Shown one piece after another: positions 8,504-16,758 of a stretch of 64,000 nucleotides of DNA. The position numbers and the translations under genes are program-made. The notes beneath the pieces were generated by a model. The model saw only the letters and a program-made list of their open reading frames with translations. It did no database searches and had not been told where the DNA came from. Each line of letters opens with the position of its first letter. The first letter of the stretch is position 1. The stretch lies in NCBI GenBank assembly GCA_017578085.1, contig PKQR01000001.1:7302-71301 (forward strand), given 5' to 3'. This DNA is from Bacillota bacterium (GTDB lineage Bacteria; Bacillota; Limnochordia; Limnochordales; ZCTH02-B6).

Positions 8504-8543
8504 GTTGGGGAGGGGCCGGCGCCACCGCCATCCCCTCCCCAAC
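8504..8543 (-). terminator. Hairpin downstream of the small spore protein gene
   Basis: GTTGGGGAGGGG (8504-8515) and CCCCTCCCCAAC (8532-8543) form a perfect 12-bp stem, between two minus-strand spore protein genes. There is no T-run, so termination is inferred only from position. Confidence 0.5.
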
Positions 8544-8586
8544 AAACCGGTGCACCCTGCTGGGCGCCCCGGCCGGAGCCGTCTTG

Positions 8587-8766
8587 TTACTGCTGCTCTT
8601 GCTCGTCGGCCTCAAAGGCCCTGTTTTGCTGGTCCTCCTGCCGCTGCCGCTGGTTTTGGCGGAACACCCCCGGCTCAGCAGCGAACTCCGTGTCCTGGAT
8701 CGGCCGCCGTGCCCGCTGCGCTTCCTTCATGCGCTTGGGCTGGTTCTGCGCATCCCGCTGGGGCAT
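8587..8766 (-). CDS. Small Gln-rich protein with gamma-SASP-like GPR site
   Basis: A 59-aa, highly polar protein (many Gln, Arg, Glu) starting MPQRDAQNQ. It contains DTEFAAE, close to the TEFASE cleavage site that GPR protease recognises in gamma-type SASP, followed by Gln-Asn-rich sequence as in that family. Classical gamma-SASPs carry two or more such repeats; here only one is seen. GGAGGTGAAAG precedes the ATG, a ribosome site almost identical to that of the adjacent alpha/beta SASP gene. A storage protein for amino acids during outgrowth is the likeliest role. Confidence 0.65.
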   Translation of the reverse strand: MPQRDAQNQPKRMKEAQRARRPIQDTEFAAEPGVFRQNQRQRQEDQQNRAFEADEQEQQ

Positions 8767-8941
8767 GCGTCTTTCACCTCCCTCCGCTTGACCCCACAGG
8801 CTAGTGTTTGCGCCGCGCCCGGCGCCCATAGGCCCGCGCGCGAGGGACATATGTCCCTGGCTGGAGAGGGCAACCGTCGCTTTGCGGGGCGAAGCGCCTT
8901 CGCGACAATAAGAAAGAAAAGAATGACGTCGGAGGGAGTCG

Positions 8942-9148
8942 GTGGCGGTGAGGATTTGTCGGATTTGTGGGGGCGTCATCGCTGCGGATACCCCGGCCCG
9001 GGCTTTGGGCCTGTGCTCCGAATGCGAGGAGCGCATCTTGGAGCGGGCCGAGGATCTGCTGGAAACCCGGGAGCCGGTCGTCAGTGACCCGGACTGGGAG
9101 GCGCACCTGGAGCGTCAGACGCCTCGCAGCCGCTGGGAGGACTTTTAG
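8942..9148 (+). CDS. Small zinc-knuckle protein, possibly Gin-like
   Basis: A 68-aa protein with CRIC near the N-terminus and CSEC about 17 residues later, a four-cysteine zinc knuckle, then an acidic helix (EERILERAEDLLE). Size, motif and spore-gene neighbourhood resemble Gin (CsfB), the anti-sigma-G factor of Bacillus, but the match is only by pattern and other small zinc-ribbon families fit too. GTG start at 8942 with GGAGGGAG just upstream. Confidence 0.6.
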   Translation: MAVRICRICGGVIAADTPARALGLCSECEERILERAEDLLETREPVVSDPDWEAHLERQTPRSRWEDF

Positions 9149-9166
9149 GCTTTCTCAGCCCGCGGA

Positions 9167-9175
9167 TGGTACAAT
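9167..9175 (+). promoter_or_regulatory. Extended -10 promoter for the ABC transporter genes
   Basis: TGGTACAAT is a TG-N-TACAAT extended -10 element, 36 bp before the GTG of the ATPase gene. No good -35 box is seen, as is common for extended -10 promoters. Confidence 0.55.
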
Positions 9176-9211
9176 GAATCCGTTGGAGGCAATAGCTCCC
9201 GTTAGCTGGGG

Positions 9212-9910
9212 GTGAGCTCCACGGAACTCGTTGTCGACGCGCGCGGGCTGACCAAAGCGTACCGGGACGGTGAGATCCGTTACCCGGCCCTGCGGGGAGT
9301 CGACCTGCAGGTACGTGCCGGCGAATTCGTGGCCCTCATGGGGCCGTCGGGCTCCGGCAAGTCTACCCTGCTGTACGTGCTCGCCGGGCTGGACCGGCCG
9401 GACGGCGGCCAACTGCGCGTCGCAGGGCACGACCTGCCCAGCATGGACGAAACCGCGCTGGCGCTCTTTCGGCGCCGCTGCGTCGGGATCGTCTTCCAAT
9501 ACTTCAACCTGCTGCACCACCTCGACGCCTTAACCAACGTCATGCTGCCCGCGCTCTTGGCCGGCACGCCGCCAGGCGTAGCGCGCGCTCGCGCCCTTGC
9601 GCTCTTGGAAACGCTGGACATCGCCTCATTGGCCGCCAAGCGGCCCCCCCAGTTGAGCGGCGGCGAGCGGCAGCGGGTCGCCATCGCTCGCGCTCTCATC
9701 AACGAGCCCATGCTTTTGTTGGCTGACGAGCCTACGGGCAGCGTCGACCGCGGCGCGGCCGAGCACATCTTAGACCTCTTGGCGGCGGCCAATGCCAGGG
9801 GCCAGACGATCGTGCTTGTCACCCACGACCCGGCCGTGGCCGGCCATGCCCGCCGGGTGCTCCATCTCCGGAACGGCCAAATTGTCGCAGGGGCGGCGGC
9901 GCCGGCGTGA
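9212..9910 (+). CDS. ABC transporter ATPase, LolD/MacB type
   Basis: A 232-aa ATPase with Walker A GPSGSGKST, Q-loop VFQYFNLLHHL, signature LSGGERQRVAIARAL and Walker B LLLADEPTG. The FNLL and ADEPTGSVD wording is typical of the MacB/LolD/FtsE subfamily, which works with FtsX-like permeases rather than importers. The GTG start follows GCTGGGGG. Its stop overlaps the start of the permease gene (TGATG), so the two form one mechanotransmission-type transporter. Confidence 0.92.
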   Translation: MSSTELVVDARGLTKAYRDGEIRYPALRGVDLQVRAGEFVALMGPSGSGKSTLLYVLAGLDRPDGGQLRVAGHDLPSMDETALALFRRRCVGIVFQYFNLLHHLDALTNVMLPALLAGTPPGVARARALALLETLDIASLAAKRPPQLSGGERQRVAIARALINEPMLLLADEPTGSVDRGAAEHILDLLAAANARGQTIVLVTHDPAVAGHARRVLHLRNGQIVAGAAAPA

Positions 9911-12333
9911 TGGAGGTGCTTATGCGTGCGCCCGGGCCCGCCGGCTGGGGTGCTTTGGGCCGGTGGGCTGCCGGGCTAAAGGCGCTGCTGCATTTGGCCC
10001 GCGCGCTGCTCGGGCGCGGGCCGGCCGCTTTGGGGTTGATGGGCCTGGCCATGGCGGTGGCGGCCATGCTCATCAGCGCCGGCGCCCACGTGTGGCGCGG
10101 CGCGCCCGCCGCCTACGACGCGCTGCACGACGCGACCGGCGCCCCCCACGCCTGGTTTTTCCTGCCTGAGCACCCGCGCCGCGAGGCGGCTGCCGCACAC
10201 ATTCGCGCCATGCCCGGAGTGGCCGCGGTGCCTTTGGAGCTGCCCGTGGCGACCTTGCCGCTCGCAGGTGTTGGCGGGGAGCGCACGGTGCCGGCGCGAG
10301 TGTACGGCGTCGACGCCGCAGGGGCTTCGGCCCAAGGGATCTCCGGCTTCGCCGTCGTCCGGGGCCGCTGGCCGACGCCGGGCCAGGCGGAAGCGCTCGT
10401 CGATGCGGGACTGGCCGCGGCGCTTTCCTTGCCCGTGGGCGGCAAGGCCGTCATCTCCGGTTTGCACGGGCGGCTTGAAGTGCGCGTTGCCGGCTACACG
10501 GTTTCCGCCCTGCATTGCCCATACCCCGACTGCGCTCCCGCCGTGCTTTTGCCGCGGGAGCTGTTTCGTTCGGTGGCCGCCTCTCCCCAGACGCTGGTGG
10601 GCGTGCGCCTCCAAGACCCGCAGGACGCTTCCGCCTTCGTCTTTGCGGCCCGGCAGGAGCTCGCGCGGCTAGGGGTGCTGGCGGACGGCATGAGCTTTCG
10701 GGATCTCAAGGCGCACCAGCGGTTGAGCCACAGCCTGACGGCGGGCTTCTTGTTCCTGGGCGGGGCGCTGGCGCTCGCCTCAGGAGCCGCCGTGGCCTGG
10801 CACGCGGTCGCCCACGCCGCCGTCGCTGGCCGCCGGGTGATGGCGATGGCTAGGGCCATCGGCTGCACTCCCCGGCAAATGACCGCGGCCTTTGCCCTAG
10901 GTTGTGGAGCCGTGGGACTGCTTGCGGCCGCAGCCGGCAGCCCCGCCGGATGGCTGGCGGCGCAGGCGTGGCAGGCGGGCAGCTTCGGGGGAGCGGCTCA
11001 GGGCGCAAGGCTAGGAGCCGAACTGGCAGGGGGCGGCCTGTGGCCGGCAGTGGGTGCCGCGTTGGGCGTGGCCGGCGCAGCGGCCGTGGCCGGCGGGTGG
11101 GCTGGGCGCGGGACGGCCCGGGCCGGCGCCGGCGCAGCCTTGGGCGCGGCGGGCGGCGGCGTTCCCGTGCAACTGGGCTTGCGCAGCGCGGGCAGCAGGC
11201 CGCTCATCATCCTGCGCCCGGTGCGGTCGCTGGTGCCGGCGCTCTCAGTCGCCATCAGCGTGGCCACGGCGGCAGGCGCGGTGACGCTGGCCAACACCAT
11301 GGCCGCGTTTGAGCGCGAACCCGCGCTGCTGGGCATTTTCCACGAGCTCACCGTTGAGCGGGTGGCTGTCGAGCGGCCGCCCGTCCGGGGCGACACGAGC
11401 GGGGCAGGCGAGCCGTCGCGCCTGCCGCCCGATGCGGTCGACGCGCTCCTGGCGGCGGATCCGGACGTGAGCGGTTTTCACCGGGAGGCATGGCTAAGGG
11501 TTGATGTGCCGGCGGCGCGCGAGTCCATCATCGTGCGGGGGCTCGACGGCGACTGGCGGGGGCTGCCTTGGCGGGTGCTCGGGGGCCGTTTTGTGGCAGA
11601 GCCCGGGGAGATTGCCCTGGGCACCACCGCCATGGAGCGCCTCGGGGTTGAGCCCGGCGATACCATCGAGGTGGCCTTCGGCCCGCGCCGCGCGGCTTTG
11701 CGCGTGAGCGGCGCCTATCTTGAACTGGCCAACGCGGGAATCGCCGGCGCGGTCGCATGGGAAACCTTCACGGACCTGCAGCCGGGGGCGGAACCAACCG
11801 CGTGGCTCGTCCGGCTCGCCCCCGGCGCCGATCCCGAAACGGTGCGCCGGCGGCTGCTTGCGTCCGGCGGCGGACGCCTTTCCGTGGCCACCGCCGGGTT
11901 TGAGCCGCCGGCGGCGGTCCAAGCGGCCGGCCGCTTGCTGGACGGATTGGCCGCGCTCTTGGGCGCCATGGCCATCGTCGCCGTCGTCCACGGCGTGGCG
12001 GCGGCGGTGCGGGAACAGCGGCGGGACATCGCGATCCTCAAGGCCATCGGCATGACGCCTGTCCAGCTGACAGCGGCGACGGCGGTGGGCGTGGCCGCGA
12101 TCGCGGTCGTGGGCACCGCCGCGGGCATCGTCACTGGGGTCCTCTTGAGCCTGGGCGGCTTCTGGGCGGCCTCCGCGGTGAGCGGGATCGGAGGCCTGGA
12201 ACCTTTGTTTCCGTGGGGGCAGCTTGCGGCCATCGCTGCCGCAGCTCCCGTCGCTGCGGCCATCGCGGCGGTACCCCCGGCAGCGGTTGCGGCTTGGGCG
12301 CCGGCGACGCAGGATGGAGGCGAGGACATCTGA
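9910..12333 (+). CDS. FtsX/MacB-like ABC transporter permease
   Basis: An approximately 807-aa permease with the FtsX duplication: an N-terminal helix, a large extracytoplasmic domain, three helices near residues 280-400, a second helix and extracytoplasmic domain, and three terminal helices with the FtsX motif (REQRRDIAILKAIGMTPVQL). The first half carries the matching HAAVAGRRVMAMARAIGCTPRQM. Starts are possible at 9907 (GTG), 9910 (ATG overlapping the ATPase stop as TGATG) and 9922 (ATG with GGAGGTG); 9910 or 9922 is likely. Substrate unknown; lipoproteins, peptides or drugs are typical. Confidence 0.88.
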   Translation: MEVLMRAPGPAGWGALGRWAAGLKALLHLARALLGRGPAALGLMGLAMAVAAMLISAGAHVWRGAPAAYDALHDATGAPHAWFFLPEHPRREAAAAHIRAMPGVAAVPLELPVATLPLAGVGGERTVPARVYGVDAAGASAQGISGFAVVRGRWPTPGQAEALVDAGLAAALSLPVGGKAVISGLHGRLEVRVAGYTVSALHCPYPDCAPAVLLPRELFRSVAASPQTLVGVRLQDPQDASAFVFAARQELARLGVLADGMSFRDLKAHQRLSHSLTAGFLFLGGALALASGAAVAWHAVAHAAVAGRRVMAMARAIGCTPRQMTAAFALGCGAVGLLAAAAGSPAGWLAAQAWQAGSFGGAAQGARLGAELAGGGLWPAVGAALGVAGAAAVAGGWAGRGTARAGAGAALGAAGGGVPVQLGLRSAGSRPLIILRPVRSLVPALSVAISVATAAGAVTLANTMAAFEREPALLGIFHELTVERVAVERPPVRGDTSGAGEPSRLPPDAVDALLAADPDVSGFHREAWLRVDVPAARESIIVRGLDGDWRGLPWRVLGGRFVAEPGEIALGTTAMERLGVEPGDTIEVAFGPRRAALRVSGAYLELANAGIAGAVAWETFTDLQPGAEPTAWLVRLAPGADPETVRRRLLASGGGRLSVATAGFEPPAAVQAAGRLLDGLAALLGAMAIVAVVHGVAAAVREQRRDIAILKAIGMTPVQLTAATAVGVAAIAVVGTAAGIVTGVLLSLGGFWAASAVSGIGGLEPLFPWGQLAAIAAAAPVAAAIAAVPPAAVAAWAPATQDGGEDI

Positions 12334-12938
12334 CACGGCTCTTGTTGACCCGGCACGGAGAAACCGACTGGAACACGGCCCGCCGCATACAGGGATGGTC
12401 CGACATTCCCCTCAACGAGCGCGGGCGGGAGCAGGCGCGCCGGCTCGCCCAGCGGCTTGCGGGCGAGGAGCTGGCCGCGATTTACGCCAGCGACCTGGAC
12501 CGCTGTCTCGAAACGGCGGCCATCGTGCGCGGCAGCCGGCCGCTGCCCCTGCGGGTGACGGAGGCGCTGCGGGAGCTGTGCTACGGCTCCTTGGAGGGAC
12601 TGACCTGGGACGAGCTCATCGCACAGGGCCGCGAGGAGTGGCTGCGCCGGTGGAACGCCGGTCAAGCCGAGGCGCCCCCGGGCGGGGAGGCGCTGGCGGA
12701 CGCGTGGGCCCGGGCCGACCGGTTTCTGAGCTGCATCCTGCTGCGGCACCCCGGGGAAACTGTGCTTGTGGTCACCCACGGCGGTCTGCTGCGCCTTTTG
12801 ATCTGCCGCCTGCAGGGCTTGGGTTATGAGCGATGGGGGACGGTGCGCACGGCCAACACGGGCCTCACCGAGATCGTGGTCGAGCCTGGAAAGCCGGCAC
12901 AGGTGATACGGCTCAACGATACGGAGCACCTGCTGTGA
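12330..12938 (+). CDS. Histidine phosphatase (phosphoglycerate mutase-like), CTG start
   Basis: A 202-aa protein opening TRLLLTRHGETDWN, the RHG catalytic motif of the histidine phosphatase superfamily; second catalytic His in VVTHGGLLR, plus SDLDRCLETA and ELCYGSLEG. Relatives include CobC, GpmB-like and broad phosphatases, so the substrate is open. No ATG, GTG or TTG lies where homologues start; the frame begins with CTG overlapping the permease stop as CTGA, with GGAGGCGAGG seven or more bases upstream. TTG codons at 12342 and 12345 would remove conserved residues before RHG. The CTG start is therefore my preferred call. Confidence 0.85.
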   Translation: MTRLLLTRHGETDWNTARRIQGWSDIPLNERGREQARRLAQRLAGEELAAIYASDLDRCLETAAIVRGSRPLPLRVTEALRELCYGSLEGLTWDELIAQGREEWLRRWNAGQAEAPPGGEALADAWARADRFLSCILLRHPGETVLVVTHGGLLRLLICRLQGLGYERWGTVRTANTGLTEIVVEPGKPAQVIRLNDTEHLL

Positions 12939-12968
12939 TATTTCCCCCAGCCGGCACATAGCGTCCCA

Positions 12969-13835
12969 ATGGAGATCCGGCGAGGAGGCCGGCTGCCCTC
13001 GCGGCACGGCGCGGGCGCTGCGCGGCCGTCCTCGGCTGGGGGCGTGGCGAGGGTGTATGTCCTGCGGTTGCGCTGGGCCATCGCGGCGCTGGCCGTGCTG
13101 ATCGCCGGTGCCTTTTTCGGCGGCTGGGCGGCGGCGGTGCTTTGGCCCCAGGCCGTGATGGTGAGCCTCGAGTTGCCCGTGTCCCGGGGCCTGGATATGC
13201 CGATCTTCTACGTCCGCACCGACCAGCCGCTGGTGGCCCTGACGTTCGACATCAGCTGGGGACGGCAGACGGCGGGGCCCGTACTGGACATCCTAAAGGA
13301 AAAGGGCGTGCGGGCGACCTTTTTCCTGACGGGTTTCTGGGCCAAGAAGCAGCGGGACATCGCCCAGCGCATCGTGGCCGACGGGCACGAGGTCGCCAGC
13401 CACGGCGACGACCACGTCAACTTGAGCCGCTACGACGGGGACGCGATCGCGGACAACATCCTGACCGCGCACCGGGATCTCTTGGAGGCGACGGGGCAGG
13501 AGGCGCGCTTTTTCCGGCCGCCCAACGGCGATTACGACGACCTGGTGGTGGCCACGGCGCGGCAGCTGGGCTACGAGACGGTTATCTGGTCGCTGGACAC
13601 CTTGGACTGGAAAAACCCCGGGGCCGACTACATGGTCCGCCGGGTGCTGGACAACGTCCATCCCGGCGACATCATCCTCATGCACGCGAGTGACTCGTCC
13701 AAGCAGATTCACCTGGCGTTGCCCCGGATCATCGATGGGCTGCGGGCGCAAGGGTACCGGCTGGTTACCTTGGGGGAGCTCATGCGCTCGGGCGCGCCCG
13801 CACGGGACGATCCGCGGGGGCGCCCGCGGCGCTAG
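12969..13835 (+). CDS. Polysaccharide deacetylase, PdaB/YlxY-like
   Basis: A 288-aa NodB-domain (CE4) protein. After a basic N-terminus and one membrane helix (about residues 35-60), the domain shows VALTFDISWG (motif 1, in the FDISWG form seen in sporulation PdaB proteins), GHEVASHGDDHVN (metal-binding His pair), RFFRPPNGDYDD (motif 3) and GDIILMHASD (motif 5). It probably deacetylates cell-wall or cortex peptidoglycan outside the membrane. The ATG at 12969 has no strong ribosome site; a GTG about 75 bp further in would give a shorter leader, so the start is uncertain. Confidence 0.85.
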   Translation: MEIRRGGRLPSRHGAGAARPSSAGGVARVYVLRLRWAIAALAVLIAGAFFGGWAAAVLWPQAVMVSLELPVSRGLDMPIFYVRTDQPLVALTFDISWGRQTAGPVLDILKEKGVRATFFLTGFWAKKQRDIAQRIVADGHEVASHGDDHVNLSRYDGDAIADNILTAHRDLLEATGQEARFFRPPNGDYDDLVVATARQLGYETVIWSLDTLDWKNPGADYMVRRVLDNVHPGDIILMHASDSSKQIHLALPRIIDGLRAQGYRLVTLGELMRSGAPARDDPRGRPRR

Positions 13836-13860
13836 CGGCCTTAGGTGTTCTCAGGCCGGA

Positions 13861-14010
13861 TTAGGCGCTGCCGTCCTGCCGTTCAGCGGATGCCGCGAAC
13901 GGGGGCGTTCCCAGCAGTGCTTGCCGCTCAGCCGGCGTTAGGCCTTCGGAGACCCGGGCGGGCCGGTAGCGGCGGAATGCAAAGAACAGGGCTCGCAACA
14001 GTCGCCGCAT
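13861..14010 (-). CDS. Possible 49-aa basic small protein
   Basis: A short minus-strand ORF, MRRLLRALFFAFRRYRPARV at its start, then SEGLTPAERQALLG. It is amphipathic and basic with an aromatic stretch, has only a weak ribosome site (AAAGGA about 13 bases upstream), and fills the 259-bp gap between convergent genes. I do not recognise it. Chance ORFs of this size are common in such GC-rich DNA. Confidence 0.3.
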   Translation of the reverse strand: MRRLLRALFFAFRRYRPARVSEGLTPAERQALLGTPPFAASAERQDGSA

Positions 14011-14094
14011 GGCGGCCATTCATCCTTTCCGCTATGGGTACTGTTGGTCGAACCGATGCTACAAAATCCGAGAGATCGGTAAGAAATCCTTCCT

Positions 14095-15159
14095 TCAATC
14101 GACAAAACAGGACCAACGTCCCGAGCAGCGGTACAAGAAGGTAGGACCTGAGTCGCAATTGGGCAGCCGGAGGTTGAGCCGCTGGCGGAAGTGGTCCAGG
14201 TCCGGGGGCAGAGGGCTCACCAAGGCCAGCCGCCGGCCGTCTGCCGGATGCGGGAACTCAAGCCGCCAGGCGTGGAGCGCCTGGCGCTCCAGTATCCCCG
14301 GAAGGGGCCGTCCATAAAGGGGATCGCCCAGCAACGGATGCCCCAGGTGGGCCAAGTGAACCCGGATCTGGTGCGTGCGGCCCGTTTCCAGCGTCAGCTC
14401 CAGGAGGGTCGCCCCGCGGGGCAGCTCGAGCGTTGACACGCCAGGCCCAGGCGCCGCGGCGCCGCCTGGAGCAGCCTGGGCCGTAACCTGCAAGGCGGCG
14501 GGCCCCTCTGTCCGGTCCAGCACCCGGAAGCGCGTTACAGCCCGCTGCCCGTCCGGCGCCACCTCCCGCCTGGTCAGCTCGCCCGGGACGCGGCGGATGG
14601 GCGCGTCAATCACGCCTTCATCCTCTCTGACGATCCCTTCAGCGATGGCGACGTAGTGGCGGCGCAGTTCCCCGCGGGCGTGGGCCTGCGCGAGGGCGTG
14701 GTGGGCAAACGGGTGCTTGGCAAACACCACGAGGCCCGACGTATCCCGGTCCAGCCGGGTGACGGGGCCGGCGGCCGGCGTCTGGCCGCGGGCGATAAGG
14801 CGATACGCGACCCCGTTGGCCAAGGTCCCCCTCTGTTCCCCGTGGGCCGGGTGCACCAGCACCCCCGCGGGCTTGTCCAGCACCAGCACGTGTTCGTCCT
14901 CAAAGACGACGGCCAGGGGAACAGGCTCCGGCACCACGTGGCTGGCCAGGTGTGAGGGCACGCACAGCTCCACCCGGTCGCCGGCCGCCACAGCTTCCCG
15001 GAGGGCGGCGGGCCGCCCGTTGACGAGGACGTAGGGGCCACGCTTCAGCTGGCGCAAAAACCCCCGCGACATGCGCCAGCGCCTGCGCAACACGTGGGCA
15101 AGCACCCGGCCGTCCTCCTCAGGGGGGACCACAAAGCTGAGGAACGGTCTGGCACCCAT
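14095..15159 (-). CDS. RluA/RluD-family pseudouridine synthase
   Basis: A 354-aa enzyme with an S4-like N-terminal region (SRGFLRQLKRGPYVLVNG) and the catalytic domain carrying GPVTRLDRDTSGLVVFAK, where Asp of RLDRDT is the nucleophile that isomerises uridine in rRNA or tRNA. TGRTHQIRVHLAHLGHPLLGD completes the fold. The ATG overlaps the stop of the lytic transglycosylase gene (TGATG), so translation is coupled. The insert around QAAPGGAAAPGPG and the 20-residue tail after FRQRL are unusual. Confidence 0.92.
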   Translation of the reverse strand: MGARPFLSFVVPPEEDGRVLAHVLRRRWRMSRGFLRQLKRGPYVLVNGRPAALREAVAAGDRVELCVPSHLASHVVPEPVPLAVVFEDEHVLVLDKPAGVLVHPAHGEQRGTLANGVAYRLIARGQTPAAGPVTRLDRDTSGLVVFAKHPFAHHALAQAHARGELRRHYVAIAEGIVREDEGVIDAPIRRVPGELTRREVAPDGQRAVTRFRVLDRTEGPAALQVTAQAAPGGAAAPGPGVSTLELPRGATLLELTLETGRTHQIRVHLAHLGHPLLGDPLYGRPLPGILERQALHAWRLEFPHPADGRRLALVSPLPPDLDHFRQRLNLRLPNCDSGPTFLYRCSGRWSCFVD

Positions 15160-15791
15160 CACTGGTTGGCCAGGGCCCATATGATCGCCAGCAAGAAGAG
15201 CCAAGTCAAAGGATTGCTGGAGTTCATCCCACGGGGCGCGGCTCCCCCCGGGCATGCCATTGGCGCCTTGCCGGCGCGGAACTGGGAGGCGTAGTTCATC
15301 ACCTTGGCCACGTGGTTCCGGGCCCCGGCCTCAAGATGCGGGCGGATGGCCGCAAAGCTCCTGCCGTAGCGGTCCACGAGGCGCCCCACCAGCCCCGGTC
15401 CAGCGTTGTAGGCGGCGACGGCCAGCTCATAGTCCCCGCCGAAACGCTCCATCATCATGCCCAGATATCGGGTGCCCAGGTCGATGTTGGTCGCCGGATC
15501 CATAAGACCGCTGCTGCCGCCCCGATAGCCAATGTCCCTGGCCGTCGACAGCAGGATCTGCATCAGCCCGTGGGCCGCGTCGTTGACCCTGGGCTCCGGG
15601 CGGTAGGCATCCGCACGGAAACCGGATTCCGCCGCGATGACGCCCTTGATGAGCCAGGCGGGTACGCCGTAGCGGCTCGCCGCCCGGTTGATGTAATCGT
15701 CGTAGGCGCTGCAGGCCAGGGCCGGCTCCAGGGGCATGAGCAAAAGGCCCAGGCACAGCAGCGCCGCGACCAGCGTCTTGCGCCGCTGCAT
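15159..15791 (-). CDS. Lytic transglycosylase (SLT domain)
   Basis: A 210-aa exported protein: signal peptide KTLVAALLCLGLLLMPLEPALA, then an SLT domain with the catalytic Glu in IAAESGF, HGLMQIL, and AVAAYNAGPG, the usual Slt70/MltC signature. A hydrophobic C-terminal segment (NPLTWLFLLAIIWAL) may anchor it. It cleaves the glycan strand of peptidoglycan outside the membrane; spore cortex or wall turnover is likely. AAGGAGG nine bases before ATG 15791 sets the start over an upstream in-frame ATG. Confidence 0.92.
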   Translation of the reverse strand: MQRRKTLVAALLCLGLLLMPLEPALACSAYDDYINRAASRYGVPAWLIKGVIAAESGFRADAYRPEPRVNDAAHGLMQILLSTARDIGYRGGSSGLMDPATNIDLGTRYLGMMMERFGGDYELAVAAYNAGPGLVGRLVDRYGRSFAAIRPHLEAGARNHVAKVMNYASQFRAGKAPMACPGGAAPRGMNSSNPLTWLFLLAIIWALANQ

Positions 15792-15829
15792 GGGGCAGAT
15801 CCTCCTTGATGTCCCCAAGTCTGGAATGG

Positions 15830-16588
15830 CTAGGCGACGATGCTGCGCCCGCCGTCCACCACGATAAAGTGGCCGCAGATCATGGAAGCCTGGTTGGACG
15901 CCAGGAACGCCACGGCGTTGGCCACGTCCTCAGGGGTTATGATGCGCCCCGCGGGCGTCTTCTCCCGGGCCTCCCGCAGCATTTGCGCGGCGCCGGGGAT
16001 GGACCAGAGGGACTTGGTTTCGGCGACGCCGGCGATAACGCCGTTGACGGTGATGCCTTTGGGAGCGAGCTCAAAGGCCAGCGCCCGCGTCACCGCCTCC
16101 AGCGCGGCCTTAGCCACGCCGACGACGCCGTAGCCCGGGATCACCTTTTGGCCGCCTTCGCTGGAGATGCTGATGATGCGCCCCCAGCCGGCCTGCATGA
16201 GGGGCACGGCCCGCTGGGCCATTTCGAGGAGCGAGCGGGCCGACGCGGCCAAGGTGACGTCCCAGTGCTTGGTGGTGGCCTCCAACACCGGGCCGGGGAC
16301 GCCGAAAGCCGCGTTGGCCACCAGGATGTCCAGCCGGCCGAGCTCCCGGCGGATGGCGTCGAACATCTCATCCAGGCTTTCGGGCTTGCCCACGTCGGCC
16401 CGCACGACAAGGGCCTGGCCGCCCATGGCCTCGATCTCGGCGGCCACCTGCTGGGCCTCGGTCTTGCTGCGCCGGAAGTTGACAATCACCGTAGCGCCTT
16501 CGGCCGCGAGCCTGAGGGCGATGGCGCGGCCAAAGCCGCGGGTCGCGCCGGTTACCAGGGCATGCTTGCCCGCCAGTTCCGGATACAT
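15830..16588 (-). CDS. fabL: Enoyl-ACP reductase III (FabL-type SDR)
   Basis: A 252-aa short-chain dehydrogenase. TGATRGFGRA binds NADPH and NAAFG follows. The active site reads YGVVGVAKAALEAV, the Tyr-x6-Lys spacing of enoyl reductases rather than Tyr-x3-Lys. The C-terminal half (TPAGRI, SSNQAS-like MICGHFIVVDGGRS) resembles Bacillus FabL closely. It would reduce enoyl-ACP in the last step of fatty acid elongation. GGAGGT precedes ATG 16588; longer upstream readings lack a ribosome site. Transcribed divergently from the SASP gene. Confidence 0.82.
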   Translation of the reverse strand: MYPELAGKHALVTGATRGFGRAIALRLAAEGATVIVNFRRSKTEAQQVAAEIEAMGGQALVVRADVGKPESLDEMFDAIRRELGRLDILVANAAFGVPGPVLEATTKHWDVTLAASARSLLEMAQRAVPLMQAGWGRIISISSEGGQKVIPGYGVVGVAKAALEAVTRALAFELAPKGITVNGVIAGVAETKSLWSIPGAAQMLREAREKTPAGRIITPEDVANAVAFLASNQASMICGHFIVVDGGRSIVA

Positions 16589-16758
16589 GGCCGGTACCTC
16601 CATTGTGCCGGCTGCTCCGAATGCCGGGTTTCCGTTTGACTTGTCGTGCATTGGCGGGCTTCTCCGCCCGCAGCCGCCAGTCCTGCCAGCGGCGGCGCAA
16701 AGTCCCAGCGTAAACCCTTTCGCCGCGTCTAACATTAACGCCGGGAGGTGAACTCACG

